Assembly: GCA_947501685.1 (NCBI GenBank)
Contig: CANMWQ010000001.1
Coordinates: 558,001 to 622,000 of the forward strand
Reading direction: 5' to 3'
Length of the DNA stretch: 64,000 bases
DNA from: an uncultured Litoreibacter sp.
Lineage (GTDB): Bacteria; Pseudomonadota; Alphaproteobacteria; Rhodobacterales; Rhodobacteraceae
This document shows positions 16,945-26,107 of this stretch, piece after piece. Made by a program: the position numbers and the translations under genes. The notes below the pieces were generated by a model, which was not told the origin of the DNA, ran no database searches, and saw nothing but the letters and a program-made list of their open reading frames with translations. The number at the start of each line of letters is the position of its first letter. Positions within the stretch are counted from its first letter, which is position 1.

Positions 16945-17705
16945 GCGGCAATCCTCATATTCAACCCGGCAGCGGCCATGTGGGCTTTGGCTTCCGCAAT
17001 CGTGAAATCCCCGAAGTGAAAGATGGAGGCCGCGAGGACCGCATCAGCCCCGCCCTGTGTGACGCCTTCCACCAAATGGTCGAGCGTGCCAACCCCTCCC
17101 GAGGCGATCACCGGCACGGAGACTGCATCTGATATCGCGCGGGTGAGGGGAAGGTTGTATCCGTCCCGCGTGCCGTCACGATCCATTGAGGTGAGCAGGA
17201 TCTCACCGGCTCCTTTTTCGACGATCATACGCGCAAATTCTACAGCATCGAGCCCCGTCGGTTTGCGGCCTCCCGCAGTAAACAATTCCCATTTGCCGGG
17301 CGCGGTCGTCTTGGCATCAAGTGCCACGACAATGCACTGTGACCCGAACCGATCGGCAGCCTTGGCCACCACGTCCGGATTTGCAACAGCTGCAGAGTTG
17401 AACGAGACTTTATCTGCGCCCGCCAAAAGCAATTTGCGGACATCTTCGTGCGTTCTGACCCCGCCACCCACGGTCAAAGGAATATAGCAGGCCTCCGCCG
17501 TGCGGGTGACAACGTCAAACATCGTGCCACGGTTTTCATGCGTTGCGTTGATGTCGAGAAAGCAAAGCTCGTCCGCACCGGCCGCGTCATAGGCTTTTGC
17601 GGCTTCCACCGGATCCCCGGCGTCGCGCAGACCGACAAAGTTGACGCCCTTCACCACGCGTCCGTCTTTGACATCAAGGCAGGGAATGATCCGGGTTTTC
17701 AGCAT
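16941..17705 (-). CDS. hisF: Imidazole glycerol phosphate synthase, cyclase subunit
   Basis: This 254-residue (beta/alpha)8 barrel cyclises PRFAR with ammonia supplied by HisH, giving imidazole glycerol phosphate and AICAR. The catalytic Asp residues are in [18 protein letters not shown] and [12 protein letters not shown]. Phosphate-binding loops ([11 protein letters not shown] and PVIASGGVG) are intact. It is coupled to hisE by a 4-base overlap. Confidence 0.96.
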   Translation of the reverse strand: MLKTRIIPCLDVKDGRVVKGVNFVGLRDAGDPVEAAKAYDAAGADELCFLDINATHENRGTMFDVVTRTAEACYIPLTVGGGVRTHEDVRKLLLAGADKVSFNSAAVANPDVVAKAADRFGSQCIVVALDAKTTAPGKWELFTAGGRKPTGLDAVEFARMIVEKGAGEILLTSMDRDGTRDGYNLPLTRAISDAVSVPVIASGGVGTLDHLVEGVTQGGADAVLAASIFHFGDFTIAEAKAHMAAAGLNMRIAA

Positions 17706-17826
17706 GAAATCGCTCCAATTTGTAAGCTGACTTAGCTTGTATTGCTGCGCTATGCCAGAGATGTGATTGGAAGTTGTCGCCTGACCATGCGGTGATACCT
17801 TAGCCTAAATTCATAGGAGATCTCTC

Positions 17827-18270
17827 ATGAAAGCCCTTCTGACCTCTGCAATCTTGTCTCTTGGAGTAGCCATGCCCGCTTTTGCCGACCTCGTAACCGT
17901 TCCTTCGTCTAAATCGGTGGCGGACACCGCCGATGCCCTGGCCGCCGCCATCGAAGGGGCAGGGGCGAAAGTTGTGGCACGTGTGGATCATCAGAAAGCT
18001 GCGGCCTCGGCAGATCTGCAGATGGGAGAGGCGCAGGTCTTGATCTTCGGCAATCCAAAGATCGGCACGCCTGCGATGCAGGCCGATATTCGTGCGGCTT
18101 TGTACTTGCCTTTGAAAGTGCTGGTATACGCGGATGCGGATGGTAACACGCAACTGACCTATGACGACCCGGCGGCAATGTTTGAGGGCCTCGACATCCC
18201 GGCAGATGCGGAGTTTGTAAAGATCATGACGGGCGCGCTTGGCAAACTCACAGGTAAGGCTGCGGAATAA
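17827..18270 (+). CDS. DUF302 family periplasmic protein
   Basis: This 147-residue secreted protein has a signal peptide ending in AMPAFA and a DUF302 domain with the family's core (VVARVDHQKAAASA, then VLIFGNPKIGTPAMQ and LPLKVLVYAD). DUF302 proteins are small alpha/beta proteins of unresolved function. The gene is on the opposite strand to the his genes, between hisF and hisA, and so must have its own promoter. Confidence 0.85.
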   Translation: MKALLTSAILSLGVAMPAFADLVTVPSSKSVADTADALAAAIEGAGAKVVARVDHQKAAASADLQMGEAQVLIFGNPKIGTPAMQADIRAALYLPLKVLVYADADGNTQLTYDDPAAMFEGLDIPADAEFVKIMTGALGKLTGKAAE

Positions 18271-18307
18271 AGCTGAACGTACGCCTTTCGGCGCGCGGCA
18301 TGTTTTT

Positions 18308-18371
18308 GCGTTCTTGGAGGGCTTTGCCCTCCGCCACTCGGGTATCCTCCCAGAGTATTTTCCCCAAAACG
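18308..18371. repeat. Dispersed hairpin repeat, copy A
   Basis: This roughly 65-base intergenic element begins GCGTTCTTGG and has the stem GGAGGGC-TTT-GCCCTCC (18316-18332), then a CGCCAC...CGGGTATCC block and AGAGTATTTT. It matches the element at 60497-60564 in order and spacing. Bases in the stem differ in a compensatory way between the two copies. Confidence 0.6.
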
Positions 18372-18376
18372 AAGTT

Positions 18377-19099
18377 CTAGGATTTGAGCAGGTCCAGCGC
18401 TTCTTTCAGGTCAATTGCGCCGTCATAAAGCGCACGGCCCGAGATCGCACCATCCAAGTGAGCGCCGCTGTTTTTCAGGTCGCGGAGATCCTGCAGGGAC
18501 GAGACCCCGCCAGACGCAATCAACGGAATGGTGACGGCCCGCGCCAGCGCGGCAGTGGCCTCGACATTAGGCCCCTTCATGGCCCCGTCGCGGTTGATAT
18601 CCGTGTAGATCAAAGCCGCAACGCCCGCGTCTTCGAACTGCTTTGCAAGCGCAGTCACCTCGATATCAGTCTCTTCCGCCCAACCTCTGGTTGCGACCAA
18701 GCCATTGCGTGCATCAAGCCCGATAGCGACTTTGCCCGGAAAGGTCTTCGCGGCCTCGCGCACCAAGCTTGGGTCTTCCACCGCGACCGTCCCAAGAATG
18801 ACCCGCTGCAGCCCTTTGTCGAGCCAGGCTTCGATTGTGGCCATGTCGCGGATGCCGCCGCCAAGCTGCGCCGGAACATGTGTCTCTCTAAGGATCGCAT
18901 CGACGGCGGCACCGTTCACAGGCTCCCCTGCAAATGCACCGTTGAGGTCGACAAGGTGCAGCCACTCGCACCCGGCATCCTCAAAGGCTTTTGCCTGCGC
19001 TGCCGGGTTATCGTTAAACACCGTGGCTTGCTCCATTTCTCCTTTGTAGAGCCGCACGCAGTTGCCATCTTTGAGGTCAATCGCGGGGTAGAGTATCAT
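18377..19099 (-). CDS. hisA: ProFAR isomerase (phosphoribosylformimino-5-aminoimidazole carboxamide ribotide isomerase)
   Basis: This 240-residue (beta/alpha)8 barrel isomerises ProFAR to PRFAR, the substrate of HisF/HisH. The catalytic Asp8 is in [17 protein letters not shown] and the second Asp in [13 protein letters not shown]. The phosphate loops ([15 protein letters not shown] and [10 protein letters not shown]) are intact. I chose the ATG at 19099, giving the standard HisA N-terminus; a longer in-frame extension is not conserved. Confidence 0.96.
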   Translation of the reverse strand: MILYPAIDLKDGNCVRLYKGEMEQATVFNDNPAAQAKAFEDAGCEWLHLVDLNGAFAGEPVNGAAVDAILRETHVPAQLGGGIRDMATIEAWLDKGLQRVILGTVAVEDPSLVREAAKTFPGKVAIGLDARNGLVATRGWAEETDIEVTALAKQFEDAGVAALIYTDINRDGAMKGPNVEATAALARAVTIPLIASGGVSSLQDLRDLKNSGAHLDGAISGRALYDGAIDLKEALDLLKS

Positions 19100-19239
19100 T
19101 GGGCTGGCCTTGCTTTGGTGATTTTTCAGGCGTCTATCCCACAGTGACGCCGCGTTTGCAAAGGGCAAGGGACCCAACGTAACGCTTGCCTGAAAGCGGG
19201 GGAGGGACGCAGTCTGAGATCGACAATTGGGAGGACGAC

Positions 19240-19629
19240 ATGAAAACGATTACTCTGGCCCTCGGTTTGGCCTTGGCGAGCTCAGGCGGCGCTTTTGCCG
19301 CGGATCCGGTTTTGGGGACATGGAAGACGCAAGTGGATGACGGCGCCTTCGCGCATGTTGATATGTATCAATGTGGTGCTGCCATCTGCGGTAAAATCGT
19401 GCGGACCTTCAATGACACTGGTGAGTATAAATCTGAAAACCTTGGCAAAGACATCGTGCGCAACATGACGCCATCGGGCGACAACGCATATGCAGGCAAG
19501 GTCTGGCGACCATCGAACAACAAGATCTACAAAGGCAAGATCGCGTTGAACGGCAATTCTTTGAAACTGGCGGGCTGTGTTGCAGGCGGACTGCTGTGTT
19601 CCAAGCAGACCTGGCAGCGGATCAAGTAG
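19240..19629 (+). CDS. DUF2147 family secreted protein
   Basis: This 129-residue protein has a Sec signal (cleavage near GGAFA-AD) and a DUF2147 domain: [28 protein letters not shown], then [15 protein letters not shown] and [12 protein letters not shown]2147 domains are small lipocalin-like beta barrels. Paired cysteines fit a periplasmic protein. The ATG at 19240 follows GGGAGGACGAC. It lies between hisA and hisH on the opposite strand. Confidence 0.85.
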   Translation: MKTITLALGLALASSGGAFAADPVLGTWKTQVDDGAFAHVDMYQCGAAICGKIVRTFNDTGEYKSENLGKDIVRNMTPSGDNAYAGKVWRPSNNKIYKGKIALNGNSLKLAGCVAGGLLCSKQTWQRIK

Positions 19630-19632
19630 AGG

Positions 19633-20274
19633 CTAAGGCGCCCACTTCAGGAAATTGGCGATCAGCCGAAGCCCGGTGCTTTGGCTTTTCTCCGGGTGGA
19701 ACTGCGTGCCGATCATCGTATCGCGCGCCACCACAGCGGTGACCGCGCCGCCATAGTCCACATGGGCGAGACGGTGCCGCGCGTTGGTCACGTCGAACTG
19801 ATAGCTATGCACAAAATAGGCGTGATCGCCGGTTGCGATCCCGGCGAAGACAGGGTGGTCATTGTCGATTTGCAGGTCGTTCCACCCCATATGTGGCACC
19901 TTCAGCTTCGGGTCTGATGGCGTAATCTTTGTGATGTTGCCCGCAATCCAGTCAAAGCCGGGTGTGTCGAGGTATTCATGACCCATGCTGGCCATCATCT
20001 GCATGCCGACGCAGATGCCAAAAAACGGTTTCGCGTCCTTGGTTGCGGCTTGCACGATGGCCTCGTAAAGGCCCGCGCGGTCCTGCATCAGCGCGTTACG
20101 GCAAGCCGGGAAGGCGCCGTCTCCGGGCAGGACAATTCGGTCGGCCCGGAGAACATCCTCGGGCTCCGAACTGACCAGTATGTCGCCGCCATCCACCTCC
20201 AGAGCCATGCGTTGAAAAGCTTTTTCTGCGGAGTGAAGATTGCCTGAATCGTAATCCACGAGCACGGTCAGCAT
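19633..20274 (-). CDS. hisH: Imidazole glycerol phosphate synthase, glutamine amidotransferase subunit
   Basis: This 213-residue class I glutaminase delivers ammonia to HisF. The nucleophilic cysteine is in FFGICVGMQMM, and the His-Glu pair is in MIGTQFHPEKSQ. It is 55 bases downstream of hisB and ends three bases from the oppositely oriented DUF2147 gene. Confidence 0.96.
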   Translation of the reverse strand: MLTVLVDYDSGNLHSAEKAFQRMALEVDGGDILVSSEPEDVLRADRIVLPGDGAFPACRNALMQDRAGLYEAIVQAATKDAKPFFGICVGMQMMASMGHEYLDTPGFDWIAGNITKITPSDPKLKVPHMGWNDLQIDNDHPVFAGIATGDHAYFVHSYQFDVTNARHRLAHVDYGGAVTAVVARDTMIGTQFHPEKSQSTGLRLIANFLKWAP

Positions 20275-20329
20275 GTGAACGCTCCGTCAAAGCCGGAAAC
20301 GTTACGGGCCGCCAAGACCATATGCGGCA

Positions 20330-20917
20330 TCAAAGGCTGCCTTTGGTGCTAGGAATATCGCTGTCCTTGCGCGGATCGGTCTCGACCGCGTCACGCAGCG
20401 CGCGGGCCACGGCTTTGAAAGCCGCTTCCACAATGTGGTGGCTGTTAAAACCGTGAAGCTGGTCGATATGCAACGTGATGCCGCCATGCGTGGCAAAAGC
20501 CTGAAAGAACTCCCGAACAAGTTCGGTGTCGAACTGGCCGATTTTCTGGGTCGGAAGGTCGAGATTGCAGATCAGAAAAGGCCGCGCGGATAGGTCCAGT
20601 GCGCAGCGTATCTGCGCATCATCCATCGGCAAGTGGCACTCCCCATAGCGGCGAATTCCGCGTTTGTCGCTAAGGGCTTGCGCAAGGGCCTGGCCAAGTG
20701 CGATGCCGGTGTCTTCGACCGTATGGTGGTCGTCTACGTGCAGATCGCCCTTCGCGCGGATTTTGATGTCGACCAGCGAATGGCGCGACAATTGATCAAG
20801 CATATGGTCGAAAAACCCAACGCCGGTTTGGACGTCATACTTGCCGGTGCCGTCAATGTTGATCTCGACCTCAACCGCGGTCTCGGTGGTCTTGCGCTGG
20901 ATGGTGGCGGTCCGCAT
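20330..20917 (-). CDS. hisB: Imidazoleglycerol-phosphate dehydratase
   Basis: This 195-residue monofunctional dehydratase lacks the HisB phosphatase domain found in enterics. Its two manganese-binding motifs are [14 protein letters not shown] / [12 protein letters not shown] and [14 protein letters not shown] / [12 protein letters not shown]. The start is the ATG at 20917 ([10 protein letters not shown]) behind AGGAGA-like bases. It heads the his run in this window and is divergent from the Hint-domain gene. Confidence 0.96.
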   Translation of the reverse strand: MRTATIQRKTTETAVEVEINIDGTGKYDVQTGVGFFDHMLDQLSRHSLVDIKIRAKGDLHVDDHHTVEDTGIALGQALAQALSDKRGIRRYGECHLPMDDAQIRCALDLSARPFLICNLDLPTQKIGQFDTELVREFFQAFATHGGITLHIDQLHGFNSHHIVEAAFKAVARALRDAVETDPRKDSDIPSTKGSL

Positions 20918-21013
20918 CGGGCTCTCCTTGGGATTTGGTGCCTTATAGGCACGCAATCTGCGCGGGCCAAGAGCGGCAGCAAGCCAAGGGTCTTAAGTGT
21001 CGCGCAAATGCCG

Positions 21014-21068
21014 AAACTGATGGCTTTGGGGGGAACCGCCGACAGATTTTCCCCCCAAAGATCAGTTT
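21014..21068. promoter_or_regulatory. Very strong hairpin upstream of the Hint-domain gene
   Basis: AAACTGAT (21014-21021), a two-base bulge and CTTTGGGGGGAA (21024-21035) pair perfectly with TTCCCCCCAAAG (21049-21060) and ATCAGTTT (21061-21068). This gives 20 base pairs around a 13-base loop. It lies in the hisB/Hint divergent region, 65 bases before the Hint-domain start. No plus-strand gene ends just upstream, so a plain terminator is unlikely. A 5'-leader control structure or a protein-binding inverted repeat are the alternatives. Confidence 0.6.
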
Positions 21069-21070
21069 TA

Positions 21071-21095
21071 TGTCTAATTTTAGACAGGTTTAGAC
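21071..21095. promoter_or_regulatory. Operator-like palindrome and direct repeat
   Basis: TGTCTAA-TT-TTAGACA (21071-21086) is a 7-2-7 inverted repeat. It is followed by a further TTTAGAC half-site (21089-21095) exactly 10 bp after the TTTAGAC at 21079-21085. It lies immediately after the 20-bp hairpin and 38 bases before the Hint-domain start, where a regulator site would be expected. The binding protein is unknown. Confidence 0.45.
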
Positions 21096-21133
21096 GCATA
21101 AAAGCGGGCGCAGAAAACAGTGGATCTGAGAAA

Positions 21134-22780
21134 ATGCCCGCCTTGAACGCAAATACGTCCGCCACAGCCGTGGAGATGGCGACCGAAATCCTTGGGAATG
21201 GGTTTACTATTGATTCCGCGATCTATTTCGGGGATACGGCATCCTCTGGCACCTATGTTGACGGGGATACCACCAACCCCAATGTGCTGCCATCCGACGC
21301 AGGGGTCATCTTCTCCACAGGAAACGTCGCCGATTTCGCGAACGCGACAGGTGCGAATAATCAGGCCGGAAATACCTCGAGCGACACGTCAGGGGCGAAC
21401 GGCAACGCAGTGTTCGATGCGGCCGCCGGCACAAACACATTCGACGCCGCCTATATGGAGATTACCTTCACGCCAGAGCCGGGTCAGACGTCACTGAACA
21501 TCGAGTTTCGGTTCTATTCCGAGGAGTATAACGAATATGTTTACTCGAATTTCAACGACATCGCCTTGGTTCAGCTGGACGGGGTGACGCAGCCGATCTC
21601 TGTGGGGTCAGGTGAAATTTCGGTAAACGGGATCAACAGTGCAGGGGATACGCCGCCCGCATTTGGCAATGAAAGCAATGATCCAAATCCGGGCAATGGC
21701 CAATTCGACAGTGCCAACCCCAACCTCTATGTCGACAACACCGCCGGTGGGTTTGCCACCGAGATGGACGGGTTCACGGTGACCTTGTCGCTCGACATCC
21801 CGGTCACTCCGGGTGTGCAGCAAACTTTGTTTATCGGTATTGCGGATGTTGGCGACAACTCCTTTGACAGCTCTTTGATCATTGCGTCGAATAACGTGCC
21901 TGACCTGAGCGATACCGCCCCGGTTGCCACAGATGATACGGGCATCCTGACCTTTGGAAGCAATGACAAGACAGTCGATCTGCTGGCCAATGATACGGAC
22001 CCGAATGGCCAGACGCTGACGATCACGCAGATCAATGGTATCGACGTAGTGGCAGGCGACATCGTCACCTTGAATACCGGCCAAACCGTTGAGTTGAATG
22101 CCAGCGGGACGATTACGCTGGTGAACGCAAGCGGCAATCTTGGGGAGACGTCCTTCAGCTACACGATTGCGGATACGGATGGGAACACCGACAGCGCCTT
22201 TGTAACCTTCGATGCACAGCCAATCTGTTACTGCAGCGGAACACTGATCGAGACGCCGTTTGGCGCGCGCGCAGTTGAAGACTTGCGTTTTGGCGATCTG
22301 GTGTTGACCCGAGACCACGGCCCTCAGCCCATTCGGTGGGCCGGAGCGCGGTCGATGATGACGTCTGCGAAATCTGCGCCAATTCGGCTCACAGCGGGTT
22401 TCTTGGACAATAACACAGAGCTTTTCGTGTCCCCACAGCACCGTTTGCTGTTTTCTGGCTACCGCTCCGAACTCTATTTCGGGCAGTCTGAGGTGCTTGT
22501 CGCAGCCCAGAATTTGGTCAATGGGGACACCGTTGTGAAAATGCAGCCCGGGCTTGTCACCTACCATCATATCATGTTCGACCAGCACGAAATCATCACG
22601 GCGAACGGAACCCAAAGCGAAAGCTTCCAGCCCGGCGCGTATTCGCTGCCCGGACTCGATGTCGCCGCGCGCGAAGAGTTATTTGCGATCCTCCCGGAAC
22701 TGCGCGCCAACCCGACGGCCCATGTCAGATCGGCGCGTCAGTCCGTGCGAGGTCAAGCCGGTATACTTTTGGGGGGTTAG
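21134..22780 (+). CDS. Choice-of-anchor L and Hint domain protein
   Basis: This 548-residue protein is probably secreted. The N-terminal ~260 residues match choice-of-anchor L domains (IDSAIYFGDTASSGTYVDG, GVIFSTGNVADFANATG, FYSEEYNEYVYSNFND). A cadherin/Ig-like segment follows (VDLLANDTDPNGQTLTITQI). The C-terminal Hint module starts near residue 362 (CYCSGTLIETPFGARAVEDL, then GDLVLTRDHGPQPIRWAGAR and a VSPQHRLLFSG histidine block). There is no classical signal peptide, fitting type I secretion. Hint modules can self-cleave, so processing is plausible. I took the ATG at 21134; upstream in-frame sequence is not protein-like and overlaps hisB. Its end overlaps the convergent hydrolase gene by 4 bases. 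Confidence 0.8.
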   Translation: MPALNANTSATAVEMATEILGNGFTIDSAIYFGDTASSGTYVDGDTTNPNVLPSDAGVIFSTGNVADFANATGANNQAGNTSSDTSGANGNAVFDAAAGTNTFDAAYMEITFTPEPGQTSLNIEFRFYSEEYNEYVYSNFNDIALVQLDGVTQPISVGSGEISVNGINSAGDTPPAFGNESNDPNPGNGQFDSANPNLYVDNTAGGFATEMDGFTVTLSLDIPVTPGVQQTLFIGIADVGDNSFDSSLIIASNNVPDLSDTAPVATDDTGILTFGSNDKTVDLLANDTDPNGQTLTITQINGIDVVAGDIVTLNTGQTVELNASGTITLVNASGNLGETSFSYTIADTDGNTDSAFVTFDAQPICYCSGTLIETPFGARAVEDLRFGDLVLTRDHGPQPIRWAGARSMMTSAKSAPIRLTAGFLDNNTELFVSPQHRLLFSGYRSELYFGQSEVLVAAQNLVNGDTVVKMQPGLVTYHHIMFDQHEIITANGTQSESFQPGAYSLPGLDVAAREELFAILPELRANPTAHVRSARQSVRGQAGILLGG

Positions 22781-23541
22781 TCGCCCGCCTTCTGGTCCAG
22801 AAAGACCCGCACAGCCGCCTCAAACTCACGCGGTTTCTCTGCGTGGAGCCAATGACCTGCCTTTGAGAGTTTGGCAAACCGAGCCGATGGAAAAAGACCC
22901 CTGATTGTGTCGCGATGCTCGGGCAGCACGTAATCGGATGCCGCACCTGACAAAAACAGGGTCGCGCCGTCAAACTCGGCTTCGATCTCAGGAAAGCCAA
23001 TGATCAACGGCATGTCGGCCTCAAGCACGTCGAAGTTCAAACGCCACGCGCGGGCTTTGACGCCTAGGGATTGAAGCAAGAACGCCCGCACACCCTCTTC
23101 TTGAACGAACGCGCTCAACTGCCGATCCGCATCCCTTCTGGTGTTCACTTGGGTAAGGTTAATCTGGCGCATCGCGTCAATCAGATGCGTCTGGGTATGT
23201 CCGTATCCAACCGGGGCAATATCGGCGACAATCAACGTGTTCAACCGTTCAGGTTGGGTCAGTGCAAGCACCATCGCAGCCTTGCCACCCATGGAATGGC
23301 CCAGAACATGGGCGGGCCCGACACGGCTCAGCACCTTGGCCAAATCCTCCGCCATATCGAAATAGCTCTGCGAGCCTTCCCGAGGGCTTTGGCCGTGATT
23401 GCGCATATCGACGGCGACCACGTGGAACTGGTCAGACAGGCGTTTGGCAATTACAGCCCAGTTGCGTGCAGAGCCGAAAAGCCCATGCGCGATCAGAAGC
23501 GTGGGAGCGCTGGTCTCCCCGTAAGTGACGTAATTCAGCAT
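22777..23541 (-). CDS. Alpha/beta hydrolase, YbfF-like esterase
   Basis: This 254-residue hydrolase resembles the esterase YbfF. It has the oxyanion region AHGLFGSARNW, VAVDMRNHGQSP, the nucleophile elbow GHSMGGKAAM and the catalytic His in KAGHWLHAEKP. A conserved Asp is in SGAASDYVLPEH. YbfF-type enzymes hydrolyse acyl-CoA and short esters in vitro; the physiological substrate is not known. Its 3' end overlaps the Hint-domain gene by four bases in convergent orientation. Confidence 0.9.
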   Translation of the reverse strand: MLNYVTYGETSAPTLLIAHGLFGSARNWAVIAKRLSDQFHVVAVDMRNHGQSPREGSQSYFDMAEDLAKVLSRVGPAHVLGHSMGGKAAMVLALTQPERLNTLIVADIAPVGYGHTQTHLIDAMRQINLTQVNTRRDADRQLSAFVQEEGVRAFLLQSLGVKARAWRLNFDVLEADMPLIIGFPEIEAEFDGATLFLSGAASDYVLPEHRDTIRGLFPSARFAKLSKAGHWLHAEKPREFEAAVRVFLDQKAGD

Positions 23542-23633
23542 GCCTTTGCGCTATCAGGACTTGCAGGGCTTGGAAAGCGGCTGCGCGGGCTTATAACGGC
23601 GCTGGGATATCATTGGTAAGGTGCGCTACGTTC

Positions 23634-24005
23634 ATGGAACCGACAGAGATACAGGCGCTCGTGGCGCGGGTGTTTGCTTTGTTGGAAAGCAAACTGGACG
23701 CACGTGGTGCAACATTGCAAAAGCGGCTGGCCTACGTGCGGCGCAAGTTGCCGGGTCGCATCAGGCGGGCAGGGGAGGTGCTGGTGGATGCACAGGGCAT
23801 GGCCGAAAACCCGCGGCTCGCCATGCGGTTGGAGCCCGAAACCCTCACCCGCGCCACCACCCAGATGGAACGTTTTCTCAACGAGATCGACGCCCCAGCA
23901 GAGCGCTCAAGGCGGCGCTACAACAAGATGGCCACCGTGGCGGGGCAGCTGCTGCTTGCTGTTGGTGCGTTGATCGCCTTGCTTGTCTGGCGTGGATATA
24001 TTTAG
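23634..24005 (+). CDS. Hypothetical membrane-anchored protein
   Basis: This 123-residue protein of unrecognised family is basic and largely helical, with heptad-like stretches around residues 5-95. A single C-terminal transmembrane segment follows (VAGQLLLAVGALIALLVW), so it would be a tail-anchored inner-membrane protein with a cytoplasmic helical head. The ATG at 23634 gives MEPTEIQALVARVF. It ends 13 bases from the convergent pirin gene. Confidence 0.6.
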   Translation: MEPTEIQALVARVFALLESKLDARGATLQKRLAYVRRKLPGRIRRAGEVLVDAQGMAENPRLAMRLEPETLTRATTQMERFLNEIDAPAERSRRRYNKMATVAGQLLLAVGALIALLVWRGYI

Positions 24006-24018
24006 GCCGTCCAGCGCT

Positions 24019-24930
24019 TCAATGCGCCGGTCTGATAAATGTATCGTTGCGCAGATCAGCCATAGCCTGACGCAGCTCTTCTTGCGTGTTCATCACGATC
24101 GGCCCGTGCCAGGCAACCGGCTCTTCAATGGGCGCGCCTGAGATCAGTAGGAACCGAATGCCCTGCTCCCCGGCTTGAACGCTCACCTCGTCACCGGTTC
24201 CAAACTGGATCAGCGTCCGGTCGCCCGAGAGGTCGCGGATATTGACCTCCTCGCCGCGCACTTCCTTCTCGAGCAAAATACCAGCAGGTGTAGAAGCGTC
24301 CCGGAAATTTCCGGCCCCCTTGAAAACATAGGCAAAAGCGCGGCGATAGGTGTCGACCTTGAAGGTCTTGCGCACACCTGCTGGCACCGTGATGTCTAGA
24401 AATTGTGGGTCTGCGGCAATCCCGTCAACCGGGCCACGCTTTCCCCAAAACTCACCAATCACGACCCGCACCTTGGTGCCGTCATCGTCGATAATTTCCG
24501 GGATCTCGCCGCCTTCGACGTCTTGGTAGCGCGGCGTGGTCATCTTCAGGCTTGCGGGAAGATTGGCCCAAAGCTGGAACCCATGCATCTGGCCCTGCGC
24601 ATTCCCTTTGGGCATTTCTTGATGAAGGATGCCGGAACCTGCCGTCATCCACTGAACGGCACCATCCCTAAGAGTGCCGGTGTTGCCAAGGCTGTCGCCG
24701 TGTTCGACCTCTCCCTTAAGAACATAGGTGATCGTCTCGATGCCCCGATGCGGATGCCACGGAAACCCGCGTTCATAATGCGCCGGGGTGTCGTTGCGAA
24801 AATCATCCATCATCAGGAACGGGTCCAGCATGGTGGGGTCCGTAAATCCAAACGCGCGGTGCAAGTGGACGCCAGCCCCCTCCATGGTGGGGACGGATTG
24901 AGATATTTCTTTTACGGGTCTGATAGACAT
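24019..24930 (-). CDS. Pirin family protein
   Basis: This 303-residue bicupin of the pirin family carries the N-terminal metal site in FPWHPHRGIETITYVLKGEV, with further ligands in SGILHQEMP. Bacterial pirins such as YhhW act as quercetin dioxygenases in vitro, and others modulate enzymes or transcription factors. The function here is unassigned. The ATG at 24930 (MSIRPVKEIS) has a good AGGAGAA site upstream; a longer in-frame extension is not conserved in character. Confidence 0.9.
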   Translation of the reverse strand: MSIRPVKEISQSVPTMEGAGVHLHRAFGFTDPTMLDPFLMMDDFRNDTPAHYERGFPWHPHRGIETITYVLKGEVEHGDSLGNTGTLRDGAVQWMTAGSGILHQEMPKGNAQGQMHGFQLWANLPASLKMTTPRYQDVEGGEIPEIIDDDGTKVRVVIGEFWGKRGPVDGIAADPQFLDITVPAGVRKTFKVDTYRRAFAYVFKGAGNFRDASTPAGILLEKEVRGEEVNIRDLSGDRTLIQFGTGDEVSVQAGEQGIRFLLISGAPIEEPVAWHGPIVMNTQEELRQAMADLRNDTFIRPAH

Positions 24931-25100
24931 CGGATGGGTTCTCCTTTGCCCCAGAGGTAGGCGCGTGCGCGGTAAGGTGCAATCTCGTCGATGAACCGTT
25001 TCTGTGCGATTTTGCGCAAAGACCGTCGCAAACAGATGGGACATGCCGCGCAGGTCCTGCAGGCTGCGCGGGAAATAGAACTTCACGACGGGTCTACAGA

Positions 25101-26057
25101 ATGAAAATCGGATTTATTGGCTTAGGAAATGTCGGCGGAAAATTGTCGGGGTCGTTGATCCGCAATGGCTTGGACGTCACCGTCCGGGACTTGGATGACA
25201 AGCTTGTCGCCGCCGCTGTCGCCAAAGGTGCAAAAACAGCGGCGACGCCGCGCGAGATGATGGAGCAATGCGACGTTGTCATCACATGCTTGCCGCACCC
25301 GACCATTTCAGCGGCGGTAGTTGAAGGAGAAGAGGGGCTACTTGGGGCCTGCGGCCCAGGCAAGATTTGGTTGGAGATGTCCACCACCGACGAGGCTGAA
25401 ATCAAGCGGCTTGGCGCAAAGGTGATTGCAACGGGTGCCGCAGCCGTCGACTGCCCCGTCTCAGGCGGATGCCACCGCGCGGATACCGGCAATATCTCGA
25501 TCTTTGCGGGATGTGACCGCGCGACCTTTGACCGCGTGCTGCCCTTGCTCACAACGATGGGCCGCCGCGTGTTGCACACGGGCGATCTGGGCACTGCCAG
25601 CATGCTGAAGGTGATGACCAACTATCTGGCGACGGCCAATTTGCTCAGCGTTTGCGAGGCCCTAACCGTCTCGAAAGCCGCTGGCATGGATTTGGCGACC
25701 ACCTATGAGGCTATCAAGATTTCCAGCGGCACGTCCTTTGCCCATGAGACGGAAAGTCAGGTTATCCTCAACGGGTCGCGCTGCGTTGATTTCACGATGG
25801 ATCTCGTGCTGAAAGATATAGGCCTGTTTCAAGAGATCGCCGACCGCAACGGGGTGCCCCTAGAGATATCGCCGAAGATGATTGAGATCTTCCGGGACGG
25901 GCAGGCGCGTTACGGCGATAGGGCGCAATCGGATCGGATCATTGAGCGGCTGGAGGAGGCAACAGGCCTCGACATCCGCGCGCCGGGCTTTCCGGCTGAG
26001 CTGGTAGATGACGAACCCGAGGAGCCGGGCTATGAGGTCAAAGCGCTTCGCGGTTGA
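25101..26057 (+). CDS. NAD(P)-dependent oxidoreductase, 3-hydroxyisobutyrate dehydrogenase family
   Basis: This 318-residue beta-hydroxyacid dehydrogenase has the Rossmann motif GLGNVG (7-12), the substrate-binding DCPVSGG (117-123) and the catalytic Lys170 (SMLKVMTNYL). Family members oxidise 3-hydroxyisobutyrate, tartronate semialdehyde or related beta-hydroxyacids. The C-terminus has an acidic extension (VDDEPEEPGYEV). It is not next to genes naming a pathway, so the substrate stays open. Confidence 0.9.
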   Translation: MKIGFIGLGNVGGKLSGSLIRNGLDVTVRDLDDKLVAAAVAKGAKTAATPREMMEQCDVVITCLPHPTISAAVVEGEEGLLGACGPGKIWLEMSTTDEAEIKRLGAKVIATGAAAVDCPVSGGCHRADTGNISIFAGCDRATFDRVLPLLTTMGRRVLHTGDLGTASMLKVMTNYLATANLLSVCEALTVSKAAGMDLATTYEAIKISSGTSFAHETESQVILNGSRCVDFTMDLVLKDIGLFQEIADRNGVPLEISPKMIEIFRDGQARYGDRAQSDRIIERLEEATGLDIRAPGFPAELVDDEPEEPGYEVKALRG

Positions 26058-26107
26058 GGGTGGTGGCGTGACAGTCTAAGCGGGGGCAGCCGAAAAGGAA
26101 TATGCCC

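Noticed and set aside
18239-19147. A 302-codon plus-strand open frame across hisA
   Set aside because: It is antisense to the complete hisA gene, lacks recognisable motifs and is explained by codon bias.
20633-21133. N-terminal extension of the Hint-domain protein by 167 codons
   Set aside because: It would be antisense to hisB, crosses the 20-bp hairpin and operator-like repeats, and its sequence is unlike the domain that follows.
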